Origin: Pseudomonadota bacterium
GTDB lineage: Bacteria; Pseudomonadota; Gammaproteobacteria; Pseudomonadales; Moraxellaceae
Length of the DNA stretch: 52,995 nt
NCBI GenBank assembly: GCA_021804565.1
Contig: JAJZHK010000017.1
Span: forward strand, 1-52,995
Direction of reading: 5' to 3'
Shown piece by piece: positions 34,013 to 43,527 of the stretch. The notes beneath the pieces were generated by a model. The model ran no database searches. It was not told where the DNA came from and worked only from the letters and a program-made list of their open reading frames with translations. The translations under genes and the position numbers were made by a program. The stretch's first letter is position 1, and every line of letters begins with the position of its first letter.

Positions 34013-34946
34013 GGATGTCATCAACAATTTTTTCGGTCCGGGGGGATGCCCGGCCGATCATCGCTGTGGCACCGTTGCCATCATCGGTCGACCCAATGTT
34101 GGCAAGTCGACCCTGCTCAATCATTTGATCGGCCAGAAGCTCTCGATCACCTCACGCAAGCCGCAGACGACCCGTCACCGCATCTTGGGTATTTTGACGC
34201 GTGAGCACTACCAGATACTCTTTGTCGACACCCCGGGCATGCACCAGGAGCAAAAAAAAGCCATCAACCGCGTGATGAATCGGTCGGCGCGCTCGGCTTT
34301 GCGCGATGTCGATGTGGTTTTTTGGGTGGTCGATGCCAAGCGCCACACCGAAGAGGATGATTGGGTGCTGGAGCGTTTGCAGGGACTCAGCTGCCCCGTC
34401 ATTCTGGTCATCAATAAAGTCGATCAGCTGGACAATAAAGAGCAGCTGCTGCCGCGTATCGCCGAGTTGTCGGCGCGCTATAGTTTTCGTGAGATCGTGC
34501 CGGTTTCGGCGCTGACCGGTCATAATCTTGAGCGCCTCGAGTCTTTGCTGCCCGACTTCCTGCCCCTGCGTCCGCCGCTCTATGCGGCGGACCAGATCAC
34601 CGACCGCTCACAGCGCTTTCTGGCTGCCGAGGCCCTGCGCGAGAAGGTCATGCGTCAACTCGGTGATGAAGTGCCTTATGAGTTGACCGTCGAGATCGAG
34701 CAGTTTGTCGAGGAGGGGCGGCTGCTGCGCATCCAGGCTTTGATTCTCGTCGAACGTGATGGGCAAAAGGCCATCGTGATCGGTGAAGGCGGGCAAAGAC
34801 TCAAGCGTATCGGCAGTGAGGCCCGCCTGGATATGGAAAAACTTTTCGGCAAGAAAGTCATGCTGAGCCTGTGGGTCAAGGTCAAGGGAGGCTGGTCGGA
34901 TGATGAGCGTGCCTTGCGTAGCTTAGGCTATGGTGACGAAAACTGA
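34005..34946 (+). CDS. era: GTPase Era
   Basis: 313 residues from the ATG at 34005; a longer in-frame extension lies inside rnc and is unlikely. 16S rRNA-binding GTPase for 30S maturation. Motifs: G1 [10 protein letters not shown]3 DTPGMHQ, G4 NKVDQ, then the KH domain ([36 protein letters not shown]). The N-terminal 20 residues before G1 are longer than in E. coli and cysteine-containing ([10 protein letters not shown]). Overlaps recO by 17 bp. Confidence 0.96.
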   Translation: MSEDVINNFFGPGGCPADHRCGTVAIIGRPNVGKSTLLNHLIGQKLSITSRKPQTTRHRILGILTREHYQILFVDTPGMHQEQKKAINRVMNRSARSALRDVDVVFWVVDAKRHTEEDDWVLERLQGLSCPVILVINKVDQLDNKEQLLPRIAELSARYSFREIVPVSALTGHNLERLESLLPDFLPLRPPLYAADQITDRSQRFLAAEALREKVMRQLGDEVPYELTVEIEQFVEEGRLLRIQALILVERDGQKAIVIGEGGQRLKRIGSEARLDMEKLFGKKVMLSLWVKVKGGWSDDERALRSLGYGDEN

Positions 34947-35664
34947 GACCTTGTACGCCTATGTCCTGCATAGGCGCCCTTATCAGGAACGAGGCGCCCT
35001 GCTGGAGCTGATGAGCGAGCGTGGGCGTCTCAGCGTGGTCACCCGCAAAGACCTCGCGCATCCTTTTCAGCTGCTCTGGCTGGAGCTGGCCGGGCGAGGC
35101 GAGTTAAAGACACTGCGTCGCTGTGAGCCTGTGGGCCCGGCCGTCTTTCCTGAAGGGATGGCGCTCTATGCCGGTCTTTATCTCAATGAACTGACCTATC
35201 GCCTGTTGCCGCGCGAGTGGGACCATCCGTCTTTGTGGCAGCTTTATCGGCAGACCTGTTCACAGCTGCTCATCGCTGATGCACGCGCCATCGAAGCGGC
35301 TTTGCGTCGCTATGAGCTGGAGCTTTTGCAGGGACGCGGCGATGAGCACCGTTTGACGCATACCCGTGGTGGAGAGCCCATACGCGCGCAAGAACGCTAT
35401 CGCTGGGATCCGCGGCATGGTTTCTCAGTCGCCATCGAGGGCATCCCCGGGTCCTCGCTACAGGCTATGGCCTGTGCCGATTTTACGCAGGAAGAGGTTC
35501 TGCAGCAGGCGCGTTCCATTTTTCGAGCCATGATCGATCATGCCCTGGGGGGGCGCACCCTGCATGCACGCCAGCTCTATCGGCAAGCGCTGGCGACGCG
35601 TGACCCCGACTCAGTGCTGGGTGGCGATATGACGGGTCAGCAGCCGGTTCAGCCAGTCCGGTGA
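34930..35664 (+). CDS. recO: DNA repair protein RecO
   Basis: 244 residues. RecF-pathway mediator that loads RecA on SSB-coated DNA. N-terminal OB-fold ([31 protein letters not shown]) and C-terminal helical domain ([29 protein letters not shown]) are recognisable. The start lies within era. The last 54 bp overlap the convergent SDR gene. Confidence 0.93.
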   Translation: MVTKTETLYAYVLHRRPYQERGALLELMSERGRLSVVTRKDLAHPFQLLWLELAGRGELKTLRRCEPVGPAVFPEGMALYAGLYLNELTYRLLPREWDHPSLWQLYRQTCSQLLIADARAIEAALRRYELELLQGRGDEHRLTHTRGGEPIRAQERYRWDPRHGFSVAIEGIPGSSLQAMACADFTQEEVLQQARSIFRAMIDHALGGRTLHARQLYRQALATRDPDSVLGGDMTGQQPVQPVR

Positions 35665-36390
35665 CAGACCGGCCAAGGCATAAAAGAGCTGCGCCTGGGC
35701 GCCAACCAGCCAGTGCACCTTCGCCGGGGTGCCGTGATAGTGGGCCGCTTTCCATAGTGTCTGGGCGACATCCTCGGGGCGCAGCCGGATGCCCAGACGG
35801 GCGATGGCCGGGGCGTCCATGGCCTTGACCATCTGTGTTTGCACAAACAACGGCATGACGTCCATGACCTTGATGCCATAGGCTTGCCACTCGAGATCGA
35901 GGGCTTCGGTGAGGCCGCGCACGGCAAATTTGCTCGCCGAATAGGTGGCCAGTGAGGGTTGCCCGTAGATGGCCGAGGCCGAGGCCATATTGATCACCCG
36001 CGAACCGGGGCTGCGGCGCAGGTAGGGCAAGGCATGATGACAGCCGTTGAGCACGCCCTTGACGTTGATATCGATGATCTTGTGCTGGCAGGACAAGGAA
36101 AGGCTGGCAAAAGGCCCTGAGGCGAGGATGCCGGCATTATTGATCAGGACATCGAGACGGCCACTGCGCTGAAAAAAGCTCTCCAGCGCCAGCGGCCATT
36201 GCGCCTCATCGCTGACATCGAGTTGACCGGCGATCGCCTGGTCGGCTCCCAGCTCATCGGCCAGCGCCTGTACACCGGCCAGATCCACATCATAAAGACC
36301 GACCAGCCAGCCGCGCGCGGCAAACAGGCGGGCACTGGCCTGGCCGATGCCCGCGGCCGCGCCACTGATGAAAACACCAGGCTTGCTCAT
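35611..36390 (-). CDS. Short-chain dehydrogenase/reductase
   Basis: 259 residues from the ATG at 36390 (MSKPGVFISGAAAGIGQ). Cofactor motif GAAAGIG (TGxxxGIG variant), NNAG, the catalytic Ser-Tyr-Lys (MASASAIY...YSASK) and Asp in the cofactor strand (YDVDLAG), which suggests NAD(H) preference. C-terminal hydrophobic segment. Related to uncharacterised oxidoreductases in lipid metabolism; substrate not known. It is inserted on the opposite strand between recO and pdxJ, which are neighbours in many relatives. Confidence 0.9.
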   Translation of the reverse strand: MSKPGVFISGAAAGIGQASARLFAARGWLVGLYDVDLAGVQALADELGADQAIAGQLDVSDEAQWPLALESFFQRSGRLDVLINNAGILASGPFASLSLSCQHKIIDINVKGVLNGCHHALPYLRRSPGSRVINMASASAIYGQPSLATYSASKFAVRGLTEALDLEWQAYGIKVMDVMPLFVQTQMVKAMDAPAIARLGIRLRPEDVAQTLWKAAHYHGTPAKVHWLVGAQAQLFYALAGLSPDWLNRLLTRHIATQH

Positions 36391-36469
36391 GGGGTCTCCA
36401 GGTGAGGGACAAAACCCTAATCTAGTCAGTCCCAGGGGTCTTGGCAAGCTCAGCTCCTTGCGGCCAGGC

Positions 36470-36498
36470 TTGAGTTTGCCAGGCACTACCCTTAGCAT
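36470..36498 (+). promoter_or_regulatory. Promoter candidate for pdxJ-acpS
   Basis: -35 TTGAGT (36470-36475), 17-bp spacer, -10 TAGCAT (36493-36498). The strong ribosome binding site GAGGAGGAG lies at 36515-36523, 5-6 bp before the pdxJ ATG. A separate promoter is plausible because the SDR gene interrupts the operon upstream. Confidence 0.35.
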
Positions 36499-36528
36499 GC
36501 AGCGACGATCACCGAGGAGGAGTAGTCC

Positions 36529-37251
36529 ATGCGCCAGCGCCTGCAACTGGGGGTCAATATCGACCATGTGGCCACTTTGCGCCAGGCTCGCGGAGAAGCC
36601 TATCCTGATCCTGTGCACGCAGCCTTGTTGGCCGAGCAGTCCGGGGCTGACGGCATCACCTTGCACCTGCGCGAAGACCGTCGTCATATTCAGGAAGAGG
36701 ATGTGCGGCTGCTACGGCGTTTGCTGAAGACGCGTATGAACCTGGAGATGGCGGTGACGCCTTATATGCTTGATCTGGCGCTTGAGATCAAACCCCAGCA
36801 TGTCTGTTTGGTGCCGGAAAAACGAGAGGAATTGACCACCGAAGGTGGCCTCGATGTGGCGGCGGACATCCCTGGTTTCCGTGTTGCCTGCGAGCGCTTG
36901 CGGGCCGCAGGCATCGAGGTGTCCCTGTTCATCGACCCGGATATGCGCCAGATCGACGCCGCCTTGCGCACCGGAGCGAGCACCGTGGAACTGCATACCG
37001 GAGCTTACGCAGCGCATCCCGGCCCCCATGAGCTGCAAGTTCTGCGCGCCGCGATCGAATACATCGATGCTCGCTTGATCGTCAATGCCGGGCATGGTTT
37101 GCACTATCACAATGTCGAAGCGGTGGCGGCCTTGCCCGGTCTGCATGAGCTCAATATCGGCCACGCCATCATCGCGCAGGCCCTTTTTGTCGGCCTTCCT
37201 GCGGCGGTGAGCCAGATGCGTGCCCTGATGGATGGAGCGCTGCGGGCATGA
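36529..37251 (+). CDS. pdxJ: Pyridoxine 5'-phosphate synthase
   Basis: 240 residues. Condenses 3-amino-2-oxopropyl phosphate with deoxyxylulose 5-phosphate in the DXP-dependent vitamin B6 pathway. Signatures: [48 protein letters not shown], and [11 protein letters not shown]. Overlaps acpS by 4 bp (ATGA). Confidence 0.96.
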   Translation: MRQRLQLGVNIDHVATLRQARGEAYPDPVHAALLAEQSGADGITLHLREDRRHIQEEDVRLLRRLLKTRMNLEMAVTPYMLDLALEIKPQHVCLVPEKREELTTEGGLDVAADIPGFRVACERLRAAGIEVSLFIDPDMRQIDAALRTGASTVELHTGAYAAHPGPHELQVLRAAIEYIDARLIVNAGHGLHYHNVEAVAALPGLHELNIGHAIIAQALFVGLPAAVSQMRALMDGALRA

Positions 37252-37631
37252 TCGTCGGTCTCGGTACCGACATCATCGCCGTCGAGCGCATGCGCTCGGC
37301 CTATGCTCGCCATGGTGAGCGTCTGCTTTTGCGCATACTCGCCGAGGAGGAAAGGCAGGAGCTGGTCACGGTCGCCGACGTGCCGCGGTTTCTCGCCAAA
37401 CGCTTTGCCGTCAAGGAGGCCGCCGCCAAGGCTTTGGGACGTGGCTTGCGCGGGCTGAGCTGGCAGGATGTCTTTTTGCGCCACGATGCCCTCGGACGGC
37501 CTCTGCTGGCGTGGTCCTCGCGTTGGCACAGGCAGCTGCTTGAGCGACAGTGGCAATGCTGGGTCAGCCTCAGCGATGAACGTGACTACGCCATCGCCAC
37601 CGTCATCATCGAAACCGGCAGCAGCGACTAA
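37248..37631 (+). CDS. acpS: Holo-[acyl-carrier-protein] synthase
   Basis: 127 residues. Transfers 4'-phosphopantetheine from CoA to ACP. The Mg-binding Asp of [14 protein letters not shown] and the Glu of [14 protein letters not shown] are present. Start overlaps the pdxJ stop. The stop lies in CTAA (37628-37631), shared with the stop of the convergent desaturase. Confidence 0.95.
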   Translation: MIVGLGTDIIAVERMRSAYARHGERLLLRILAEEERQELVTVADVPRFLAKRFAVKEAAAKALGRGLRGLSWQDVFLRHDALGRPLLAWSSRWHRQLLERQWQCWVSLSDERDYAIATVIIETGSSD

Positions 37632-38755
37632 ACCAGCTGGGCGTGCAGGTTTTGCAAGCGTCTTTGCATCAGCTCCAGACGCAGCTCGATCTCCCGGAAG
37701 CGATCGTGATAGGTGGACGACTCCCAGCTGTTGAGCAGGTCCGCCTTGGTTTTGGCGTACCACTCTTCTTTGAGCTTGCCCCACTCATTCATGGCGTGAA
37801 CGAAGTGCTCATACTCGCTGCTCAGTCTTTGTTTGAGCGTCTCCAGAGCATGACCTTGCGCCTCGGCGAGGCGCTGCTCAGTGCGCTTGAACAGCATGTT
37901 GAGCTGCGCTCTGCGTATGCTGAAATCGGGCACACGGCGCAAATTATAGGTCAGGCGCAGACAGGACAGAGCATAGATCAGCCACTTGGTAGGGTCGTAT
38001 TGCCACCAGTGGATGGCATTGCGGTAGTCCCACTGAAAGAGGTGGTGGTAATTGTGGTAGCCCTCGCCCCAGGTCAATAGGGCAAAAAAGGCATTGTCGC
38101 AGGCGGTATTTTCATCGGTATAGGGCTGCTGGCCGAGGGTGTGCGCCAGGGAGTTGATGAAAAAGGTGAAGTGATGGCTGAGCACCAGGCGCAGAAAGCC
38201 ACACAGCAGCAGGCTTTCCAGCATATGACCGAAGAACCAGCCGATCAGCGCCGGAATGGCAAAGTTGGTGAGCAGCACCAAGCTTAGATAGTGCCGGTGC
38301 TGAAACATCACCAGTTGGTCATCGAGCAGGTCGCGGGCGTTGTCAAAGCAGGGCTGGCCGCTCGGATATTCGCGCAGCATCCAGCCGATATGGGAAAACC
38401 AGAAGCCGCGCCGCGCGGAATAAGGGTCGCGATCATGGTCATCGACGTGACGGTGGTGGGTTCTGTGGCCGGAGGCCCAGATGAGGATACTGTTCTGCAC
38501 CGCCATGCTGCCAAAGATCATCAAAAAGATGCGCACCAGCGCATGCGCTTCGTAGCTGCGGTGTGCCCAGAGTCTGTGGTAACCGGCGGTGATCGACATG
38601 CCGGTGGCGGCCAGCAGCAGGAAGCTGGCAAGAACGATCGAGGTGTCTAAGCCAAAGCGCCAAGCGTAGCAGGGAACACCGATGAGGGCGATAAGCGAGG
38701 TCAAGGAAAACATCAAGGTGGTGGTCCAAATCAGGCGCGGCTTTTCACTCGACAC
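37628..38755 (-). CDS. Acyl-CoA/acyl-lipid delta-9 fatty acid desaturase with coiled-coil tail
   Basis: 375 residues, GTG start with GGAG 7 bp upstream. Membrane di-iron desaturase: His boxes HRLWAHR, HRTHHRHVD and EGYHNYHHLF, with about four membrane segments. Introduces a cis double bond into saturated acyl chains. The last 95 or so residues (from FSIRRAQLNMLFKRTEQRLAEAQG) are charged and helical, a probable coiled coil beyond the catalytic domain. A palindrome lies in the short upstream gap. Confidence 0.92.
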   Translation of the reverse strand: MSSEKPRLIWTTTLMFSLTSLIALIGVPCYAWRFGLDTSIVLASFLLLAATGMSITAGYHRLWAHRSYEAHALVRIFLMIFGSMAVQNSILIWASGHRTHHRHVDDHDRDPYSARRGFWFSHIGWMLREYPSGQPCFDNARDLLDDQLVMFQHRHYLSLVLLTNFAIPALIGWFFGHMLESLLLCGFLRLVLSHHFTFFINSLAHTLGQQPYTDENTACDNAFFALLTWGEGYHNYHHLFQWDYRNAIHWWQYDPTKWLIYALSCLRLTYNLRRVPDFSIRRAQLNMLFKRTEQRLAEAQGHALETLKQRLSSEYEHFVHAMNEWGKLKEEWYAKTKADLLNSWESSTYHDRFREIELRLELMQRRLQNLHAQLV

Positions 38756-38790
38756 GTCAAGGTCTCCACAGCTATCGACGCCTTATCATA

Positions 38791-38809
38791 GCAATTTATA
38801 TACAATTGC
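38791..38809. promoter_or_regulatory. Palindrome upstream of the desaturase gene
   Basis: GCAATT-N7-AATTGC in the 62-bp gap between the serine hydrolase stop and the desaturase start. On the minus strand TATGAT, a possible -10, follows directly. This makes it a candidate operator for a lipid-sensing repressor, but it does not resemble the FabR or DesT consensus I know. Confidence 0.35.
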
Positions 38810-38817
38810 GCACGAAT

Positions 38818-40077
38818 CTATTTGGCGCCACCGCTGGTGGGCAGGCGGCTGGACAGGGTGTAGAGGAGCTTGGCCAGAGGCTGGACATGCGGGCCCAGCA
38901 AGGCTTTGCCTGAGGTCATCAGGGCGACGCTGCTTTCACGCGCAGGATCGGCCCAGCAAAAGATGCTGGTAAAGCCTAAATGACCAAATGCCTGCCCGGT
39001 CTGCGGGCCGAACAGTCCCAGTGGCCGGGAGCCCAGCATAAAGCCCATGGAATAGCGCATGGGCAGGAGCAGCGAGCCATCCAGTTCCGGGGCATTGGCC
39101 TCAAGCACCGCACGATGCACGGTCGCTGGCTCAAAAATCTGTCGATCACCGTAGCGGCCACGCTGGCGCAGCATCTCAAAGAAGCGGCAGGTCTCTTCCG
39201 CGCTGGCATAGATGTTGCCGGCTGGAATCAGGGCGTCTTGAAAGCGTGGGTCATTGCACATCTGCACCGCCATCTCCAGGGAGCCGCCTAGCACATGCTG
39301 CAGGTAGCGATTCAGTGGGAAGATGTCACGCAGGCCGGTGGCATAGTTGAGGATCATGCGTTCGCGCATGTCGGCGGGCAAGCCGTAGTCAAAGTACTTC
39401 ATCGCCATCGGCTGACGGATCACCCGGTTGAGCAGATGACGGGCGTCTTTTCCGGTGACGCGCTGGATCAGTTCACCGAGGATGAAGCCGGCGGTGAGGG
39501 CGTGGTAGGCGAGGCGACGGCCGCCACTGGACACCGGGTGGGCGGCACAGAGGATCTTGACGATGGCCTCGTGGTCGTAGAGCAGTTCGGGATCGAAGTC
39601 GCCTTCGAGGCGAGGAATGCCACCTTTGTGGGTGAGCAGGTGGTAGATGGTGGCGTTTTTCTTGCCATGGCTGGCAAATTCAGGGATGTAACGACTGACC
39701 GGATCGGTCAGATCGATGAGACCTTCCTGGTTGAGCCAGTGCACCAGCATGGCGGTGATGGCTTTCGACGCCGAAAAAAGACAGATCGGGTCATCATGAC
39801 GTACCGTCACCGCCTGCCGGGGATCGCGATCTTCGGGACCATGGCCACGGGCATGGCCCAAACCCCGCTCGAGGAGGATGGCACCACGATGGCGCAGGCA
39901 AAAGGTCAGCGCCGGAAAGACGCCGCTGCGATAGAGCTGTTCGACAGCCTGCCAGATGGCCTCGACCTGACGGCGCTGCAGTCCGGTGGACTCAGGGTCA
40001 GCCTCATGAGCCGCGATACTCAGGCGGTCGCTGAGGTCTTGCGGCACATCGATACGGTTGAATGAAAATGTCCGCAT
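38818..40077 (-). CDS. Beta-lactamase-family serine hydrolase/esterase
   Basis: 419 residues. The class C / EstB fold motif SASK (FSASKAITAMLVHWL), with nucleophile Ser and general base Lys, sits near residue 105; the second motif YHALTAG fits the Tyr-x-Asn/Ala position. No signal peptide is seen, so a cytoplasmic esterase or lipase is more likely than a beta-lactamase. It ends in a variable segment HVQPLAKLLYTLSSR. Lies between the peroxiredoxin and desaturase genes on the same strand. Confidence 0.88.
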   Translation of the reverse strand: MRTFSFNRIDVPQDLSDRLSIAAHEADPESTGLQRRQVEAIWQAVEQLYRSGVFPALTFCLRHRGAILLERGLGHARGHGPEDRDPRQAVTVRHDDPICLFSASKAITAMLVHWLNQEGLIDLTDPVSRYIPEFASHGKKNATIYHLLTHKGGIPRLEGDFDPELLYDHEAIVKILCAAHPVSSGGRRLAYHALTAGFILGELIQRVTGKDARHLLNRVIRQPMAMKYFDYGLPADMRERMILNYATGLRDIFPLNRYLQHVLGGSLEMAVQMCNDPRFQDALIPAGNIYASAEETCRFFEMLRQRGRYGDRQIFEPATVHRAVLEANAPELDGSLLLPMRYSMGFMLGSRPLGLFGPQTGQAFGHLGFTSIFCWADPARESSVALMTSGKALLGPHVQPLAKLLYTLSSRLPTSGGAK

Positions 40078-40108
40078 GCCGGTCTCCTGGCTTCAGGCTG
40101 GATCAGTA

Positions 40109-40645
40109 TCAGGGAAGCTTGGACTGCAGGGTGACAACATCGCGCAGAGCCTGGGCTGGATGCGCGGCAGGATCCACGTGCACATAGTGACGGCGGATGA
40201 CCCCGGCCGGATCGATGAGGAAGGTTTGCCGGGCGGCGTAAGAGGTGATGATCAACTGATGCAAGACGCCGTAACGGCGTGCACTGTCGCCATGAACGTC
40301 GGCCAGCAAAGGGAAGGGGATCTGCAGTGCATGGGCGAAGTCGGCGTGCGAGCTCTGTGTGTTGACGCTGATGCCGATGATCTGCACATGGTGGCTTTTG
40401 AACAAAGGGTAGAGGTCACGAAAGCCCTCAGCTTCTTGCGTGCATCCCGGGGTATGGTCTTTCGGATAAAAATAGAGAACCAGCCACTGTCCATGAAAAT
40501 CATGGAGATCGTGCGGCATGCCCAACTGGTCGACGAGATGAAAATCAGGCGCCGGCTGATTGAGCATAGGGTCCACCGACTGAGCCTGGGCCAGCATCGA
40601 GCTCAGTGCAGAAATCAGCAGCGACAGCATCATGAAATGGCGCAT
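40109..40645 (-). CDS. Exported Bcp/PrxQ-type peroxiredoxin with a single cysteine
   Basis: 178 residues from the ATG at 40645; signal peptide about 1-22 (MRHFMMLSLLISALSSMLAQAQ). Thioredoxin fold with the peroxidatic site YPKDHTPGCTQEAEGFRD, Cys68. The resolving cysteine usual five residues later is Glu73, and no other cysteine exists in the protein. It must therefore work as a 1-Cys enzyme reduced by an external thiol. Periplasmic location is inferred from the signal. Confidence 0.85.
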   Translation of the reverse strand: MRHFMMLSLLISALSSMLAQAQSVDPMLNQPAPDFHLVDQLGMPHDLHDFHGQWLVLYFYPKDHTPGCTQEAEGFRDLYPLFKSHHVQIIGISVNTQSSHADFAHALQIPFPLLADVHGDSARRYGVLHQLIITSYAARQTFLIDPAGVIRRHYVHVDPAAHPAQALRDVVTLQSKLP

Positions 40646-40676
40646 GAGACAGTTACCCTTGGAGTCATCTGGAGAT

Positions 40677-40970
40677 TTAGAGTTCACCGCCGGCATCCTG
40701 CAAGATTTTGAGAAAATCCTGCGAGCTGGCGTGGCGGGAGACGATGGCCGTCAGGGTTTCCCCTTGCAGGCTACGGGCATTGATATCACGTCCGTACTCG
40801 CAAAACAGCTGGACAAAGCGTTCAAAGTCATAGGGGCGCATGCCCTGGTAGGCGCGCCAGAGAACGGTGAACTCCGCTGACTCGCCGTTGGCCGGCGCTC
40901 GATCCAGCCAGCTTTTGATACGCTCTTCGCTCCAGCTCTCATCGTAGTGGGCGGGTTGATGCAGGGCCAT
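40677..40970 (-). CDS. PA4642-like small protein
   Basis: 97 residues from the ATG at 40970. Resembles the small conserved pseudomonad protein PA4642 (pattern ...LLRAYRGLRxxDFERFxxxFxxxGxDxxAxxxxGxxxxxxI), seen here as LWRAYQGMRPYDFERFVQLFCEYGRDINARSLQGETLTAIV. Function unknown. The ATG overlaps the stop of the DUF349 gene (ATGA-type), so the two are coupled, matching the PA4642-PA4643 neighbourhood as I recall it. Confidence 0.75.
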   Translation of the reverse strand: MALHQPAHYDESWSEERIKSWLDRAPANGESAEFTVLWRAYQGMRPYDFERFVQLFCEYGRDINARSLQGETLTAIVSRHASSQDFLKILQDAGGEL

Positions 40971-43525
40971 CAGCGATACTCCTTGAGGGTTTTGCGCAGA
41001 CAGAGCTCGATGCGTGAGCGCAGCGCCGCCAAGTCTGCTTGGGGGCACGGCGTCATGCAAGCCCAGGCCATGCGCAGCAAGGTCTCGCTGTCTGCGCCGC
41101 GCTCACCGCGGGTCCAACGCTCCAGCATCAGGCGCCGCTGCAGGTCACGCTCAGCCTCGGGTGCGGCAATGTCCAGCACGCCTTCCCACAGTAACAGAGC
41201 CTGATGTCGATCACTAGCCTGGGAGAGCAGCGGTGCTTGTGCATAGTGCTGGCGCCAGCGTCGCGGCAGGTCATCCAGCGGGCTCAGTTGTTGCCCCTGG
41301 TCGAGAGCGGCCAAGGTGTCCAGCAGCCGCTGGATCAGGGTGTCCTTGCGCTGATGTTTGAGGCTTTCCTGACGGGTTTGTGCTTCCTGCTGACGTTGCG
41401 TGATCAGCTTGAGCGCAGGCGCATGGCCTGCGCACTGCTCGGCCAGGGTTTGCAACTGCTGCACAAAGTCAGGTGCATCGACGCTGAGTGCCTTGATCGC
41501 TTCGATATGCTCGTTTTGCGCGTGCAGACGGCGCTCATGCCAGGCCTGGATGGCGGCCTGGAATTGCGGCCAGTGCTGCTGGTTGTCGCGATGACGATGA
41601 ATCCCGAGCTGTCGCCAGGACAGCTGCAGTTGCCGTACCTCACGAGCCTCACTGCGGGCGCTCAGCTGCTGCGCCTTCAAGACCAGTTCCTGCATGCGTG
41701 CCAGCTGGCGCTTTTCTTCTTCACGCAGACTGAGACCGATGTTCTTGATCTGCGTCCGCAAGGTTTCCAGCAAGGTGCGCTGTGTCTTCAGCTCAGCCTG
41801 CCATGAAGACAGCTGCTGTCGCCAGGTTTGCCATTGTTGTCGCAGTTGTCGCCAGCCTTCGACCTCATCGGCCGCCGGCAAAACGCAGGTGCTGATCGTC
41901 TGGCTGAGCTGTGTCGCCTGCTGGACCAGGCGCTGATGCTCCTGGGCGCGTTCATTCAGCCAGGTCTGACAACGCAGATCGATCTGGCGTGTCAGCTCGA
42001 CAAAACTCTGCCGCCTGGCCTGTACGTCCGGGGCATCGAGCTGACCGAGAGCCTTCCACTGCTTGCGCAGGCTGCGTACTTGCACGTGCAGCTGATCGGG
42101 GGGCAGGGAACTGGCGAGTAAAGCTTGTGCCTGCTCGATCAGGGCCTGCTGCTTGGGCGCCAGCGCATAAAGTTGCCAGTCCAGCCAGTTCTTGACCGCG
42201 CTTTGCACGGCGAGCAGACGTTCCTCTTGCTCAGGCAGTTCGCTATGCCAACGGGCGGTTTTCTCGGCCAGTTCACAGGCTTTTTGCGCCTGCCCTTGCT
42301 CGATCAGCGCTTCCAGGCGGCTCAGTTGCAGCAATTGTCCTTCGCTAAGCTGGCGTGGCGGCGTCGTGCTGCTGGCCGTTGCCGGTGTCGGTGGCAGCAG
42401 CGACTGGCGTTCAGCCAGCAGCGCCTGTCTGAACGCCTGGGCATCGACCCAGGCCGGCATGGCCACAGCGAGCAGGCGGTCGAGCAGCTCGATGCGCTCT
42501 TCATCACTGCTGCATACAGCGCGGCGTGACTCGCTTTGCGTCCAGGCGCCCCACCACTGATGCCAGCTTTCCAGGTCTTCCTGCATGGCGGCCAGGCTGG
42601 CATCACCACCGGCATCGAGCACGTCCAGAAGGCGTGCTTCCAGATCGGCGATGGCTTGCGCCCAGGACATCAGATCAGCCATGAGCAGGGGGCGTGAGCG
42701 CAGGCTCTGCCATAGGCTTTGTGCCTGTCCTAGGGCGCGTAAACGGCGCTGCTCGCGCTCTTGTGCCTGGCAACGCTCATGGATACGCTGCCAGACCGGC
42801 TGCAGGGCGAGGACATCCTCACTGCGGGCCTGATCTTGCCAGACCTGCCGCAAATGGGCGGCCCGAGCCGCGTACATGGGGTGGTCGGGAGCCTCCGCCA
42901 GTTGCAGAACCTGCTCTTTCAGCTGCTGTCGACGTGCTTCGTTTTCAGCCAGCGCGCGCCTTTGCGCCTGCAGGGCGTCGAGACGCTGCTGGGTCAGGCG
43001 ATAGACATTTTTATCGTGATTGCGACTGGCCTCGGCGAGGGCCTGGAGCAGGGCTTCACTTTGAATTTTTTCGGCAGCGGCCAGTCGCAGGGCAGCGACG
43101 CTGGAGTTCAGTGCGATATCTTCCAGATGCAGTTCATCATGGAGAGCCTGCACGGCCGCTTTGCGCAAATCGAGATCGGCCTGGCTTTTGATGATCCGGG
43201 TCAAGATGGTGGCGAGACGGATGTCGGCGATAAAGCCGCGTCTTTCATGCATGGGCGGTGCTTCATGCAGCGGTCTGGCCAGCAGTTCCAGCGCGCGTTC
43301 GCAAGCCGCTTCACGCACTTGTGCGTCGAGGTCGCGGCGGCTGAGCTCGAGCAACTGTGGCAAATTTTGCAGGCGGCGCAGGGCCTGTGCGCGTACCTGT
43401 GGCTCACTGTCGGTGCGTGCCATGTCCAGCAGGCGCGCATCATCCTCCGCCATGGCGTTCAAAGCCTGTATGCGCAGATGGGCCTTGGGGCTGTCCCAGC
43501 GTGGGCGGTAAAAAATACTCAGCAT
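40970..43525 (-). CDS. Large DUF349-repeat protein
   Basis: 851 residues from the ATG at 43525 (MLSIFYRPRWDSPKAHLRIQAL). The N-terminal 220 residues look like HEAT-type helical repeats (LLDMARTDSEPQVRAQALRRLQNLPQL). The rest is long charged helix with repeated W-x-x-L...W motifs typical of DUF349 (LRQVWQDQ, LRKQWKALGQLDAP, LRQQWQTWRQQL). Almost wholly alpha-helical, probably an extended cytoplasmic rod. Function unknown. Confidence 0.85.
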   Translation of the reverse strand: MLSIFYRPRWDSPKAHLRIQALNAMAEDDARLLDMARTDSEPQVRAQALRRLQNLPQLLELSRRDLDAQVREAACERALELLARPLHEAPPMHERRGFIADIRLATILTRIIKSQADLDLRKAAVQALHDELHLEDIALNSSVAALRLAAAEKIQSEALLQALAEASRNHDKNVYRLTQQRLDALQAQRRALAENEARRQQLKEQVLQLAEAPDHPMYAARAAHLRQVWQDQARSEDVLALQPVWQRIHERCQAQEREQRRLRALGQAQSLWQSLRSRPLLMADLMSWAQAIADLEARLLDVLDAGGDASLAAMQEDLESWHQWWGAWTQSESRRAVCSSDEERIELLDRLLAVAMPAWVDAQAFRQALLAERQSLLPPTPATASSTTPPRQLSEGQLLQLSRLEALIEQGQAQKACELAEKTARWHSELPEQEERLLAVQSAVKNWLDWQLYALAPKQQALIEQAQALLASSLPPDQLHVQVRSLRKQWKALGQLDAPDVQARRQSFVELTRQIDLRCQTWLNERAQEHQRLVQQATQLSQTISTCVLPAADEVEGWRQLRQQWQTWRQQLSSWQAELKTQRTLLETLRTQIKNIGLSLREEEKRQLARMQELVLKAQQLSARSEAREVRQLQLSWRQLGIHRHRDNQQHWPQFQAAIQAWHERRLHAQNEHIEAIKALSVDAPDFVQQLQTLAEQCAGHAPALKLITQRQQEAQTRQESLKHQRKDTLIQRLLDTLAALDQGQQLSPLDDLPRRWRQHYAQAPLLSQASDRHQALLLWEGVLDIAAPEAERDLQRRLMLERWTRGERGADSETLLRMAWACMTPCPQADLAALRSRIELCLRKTLKEYR

Positions 43526-43527
43526 GT

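Noticed and set aside
38818-40077. Beta-lactamase resistance gene
   Set aside because: Only the general SxxK fold is shared; no signal peptide, and the motifs fit esterase-type family members better.
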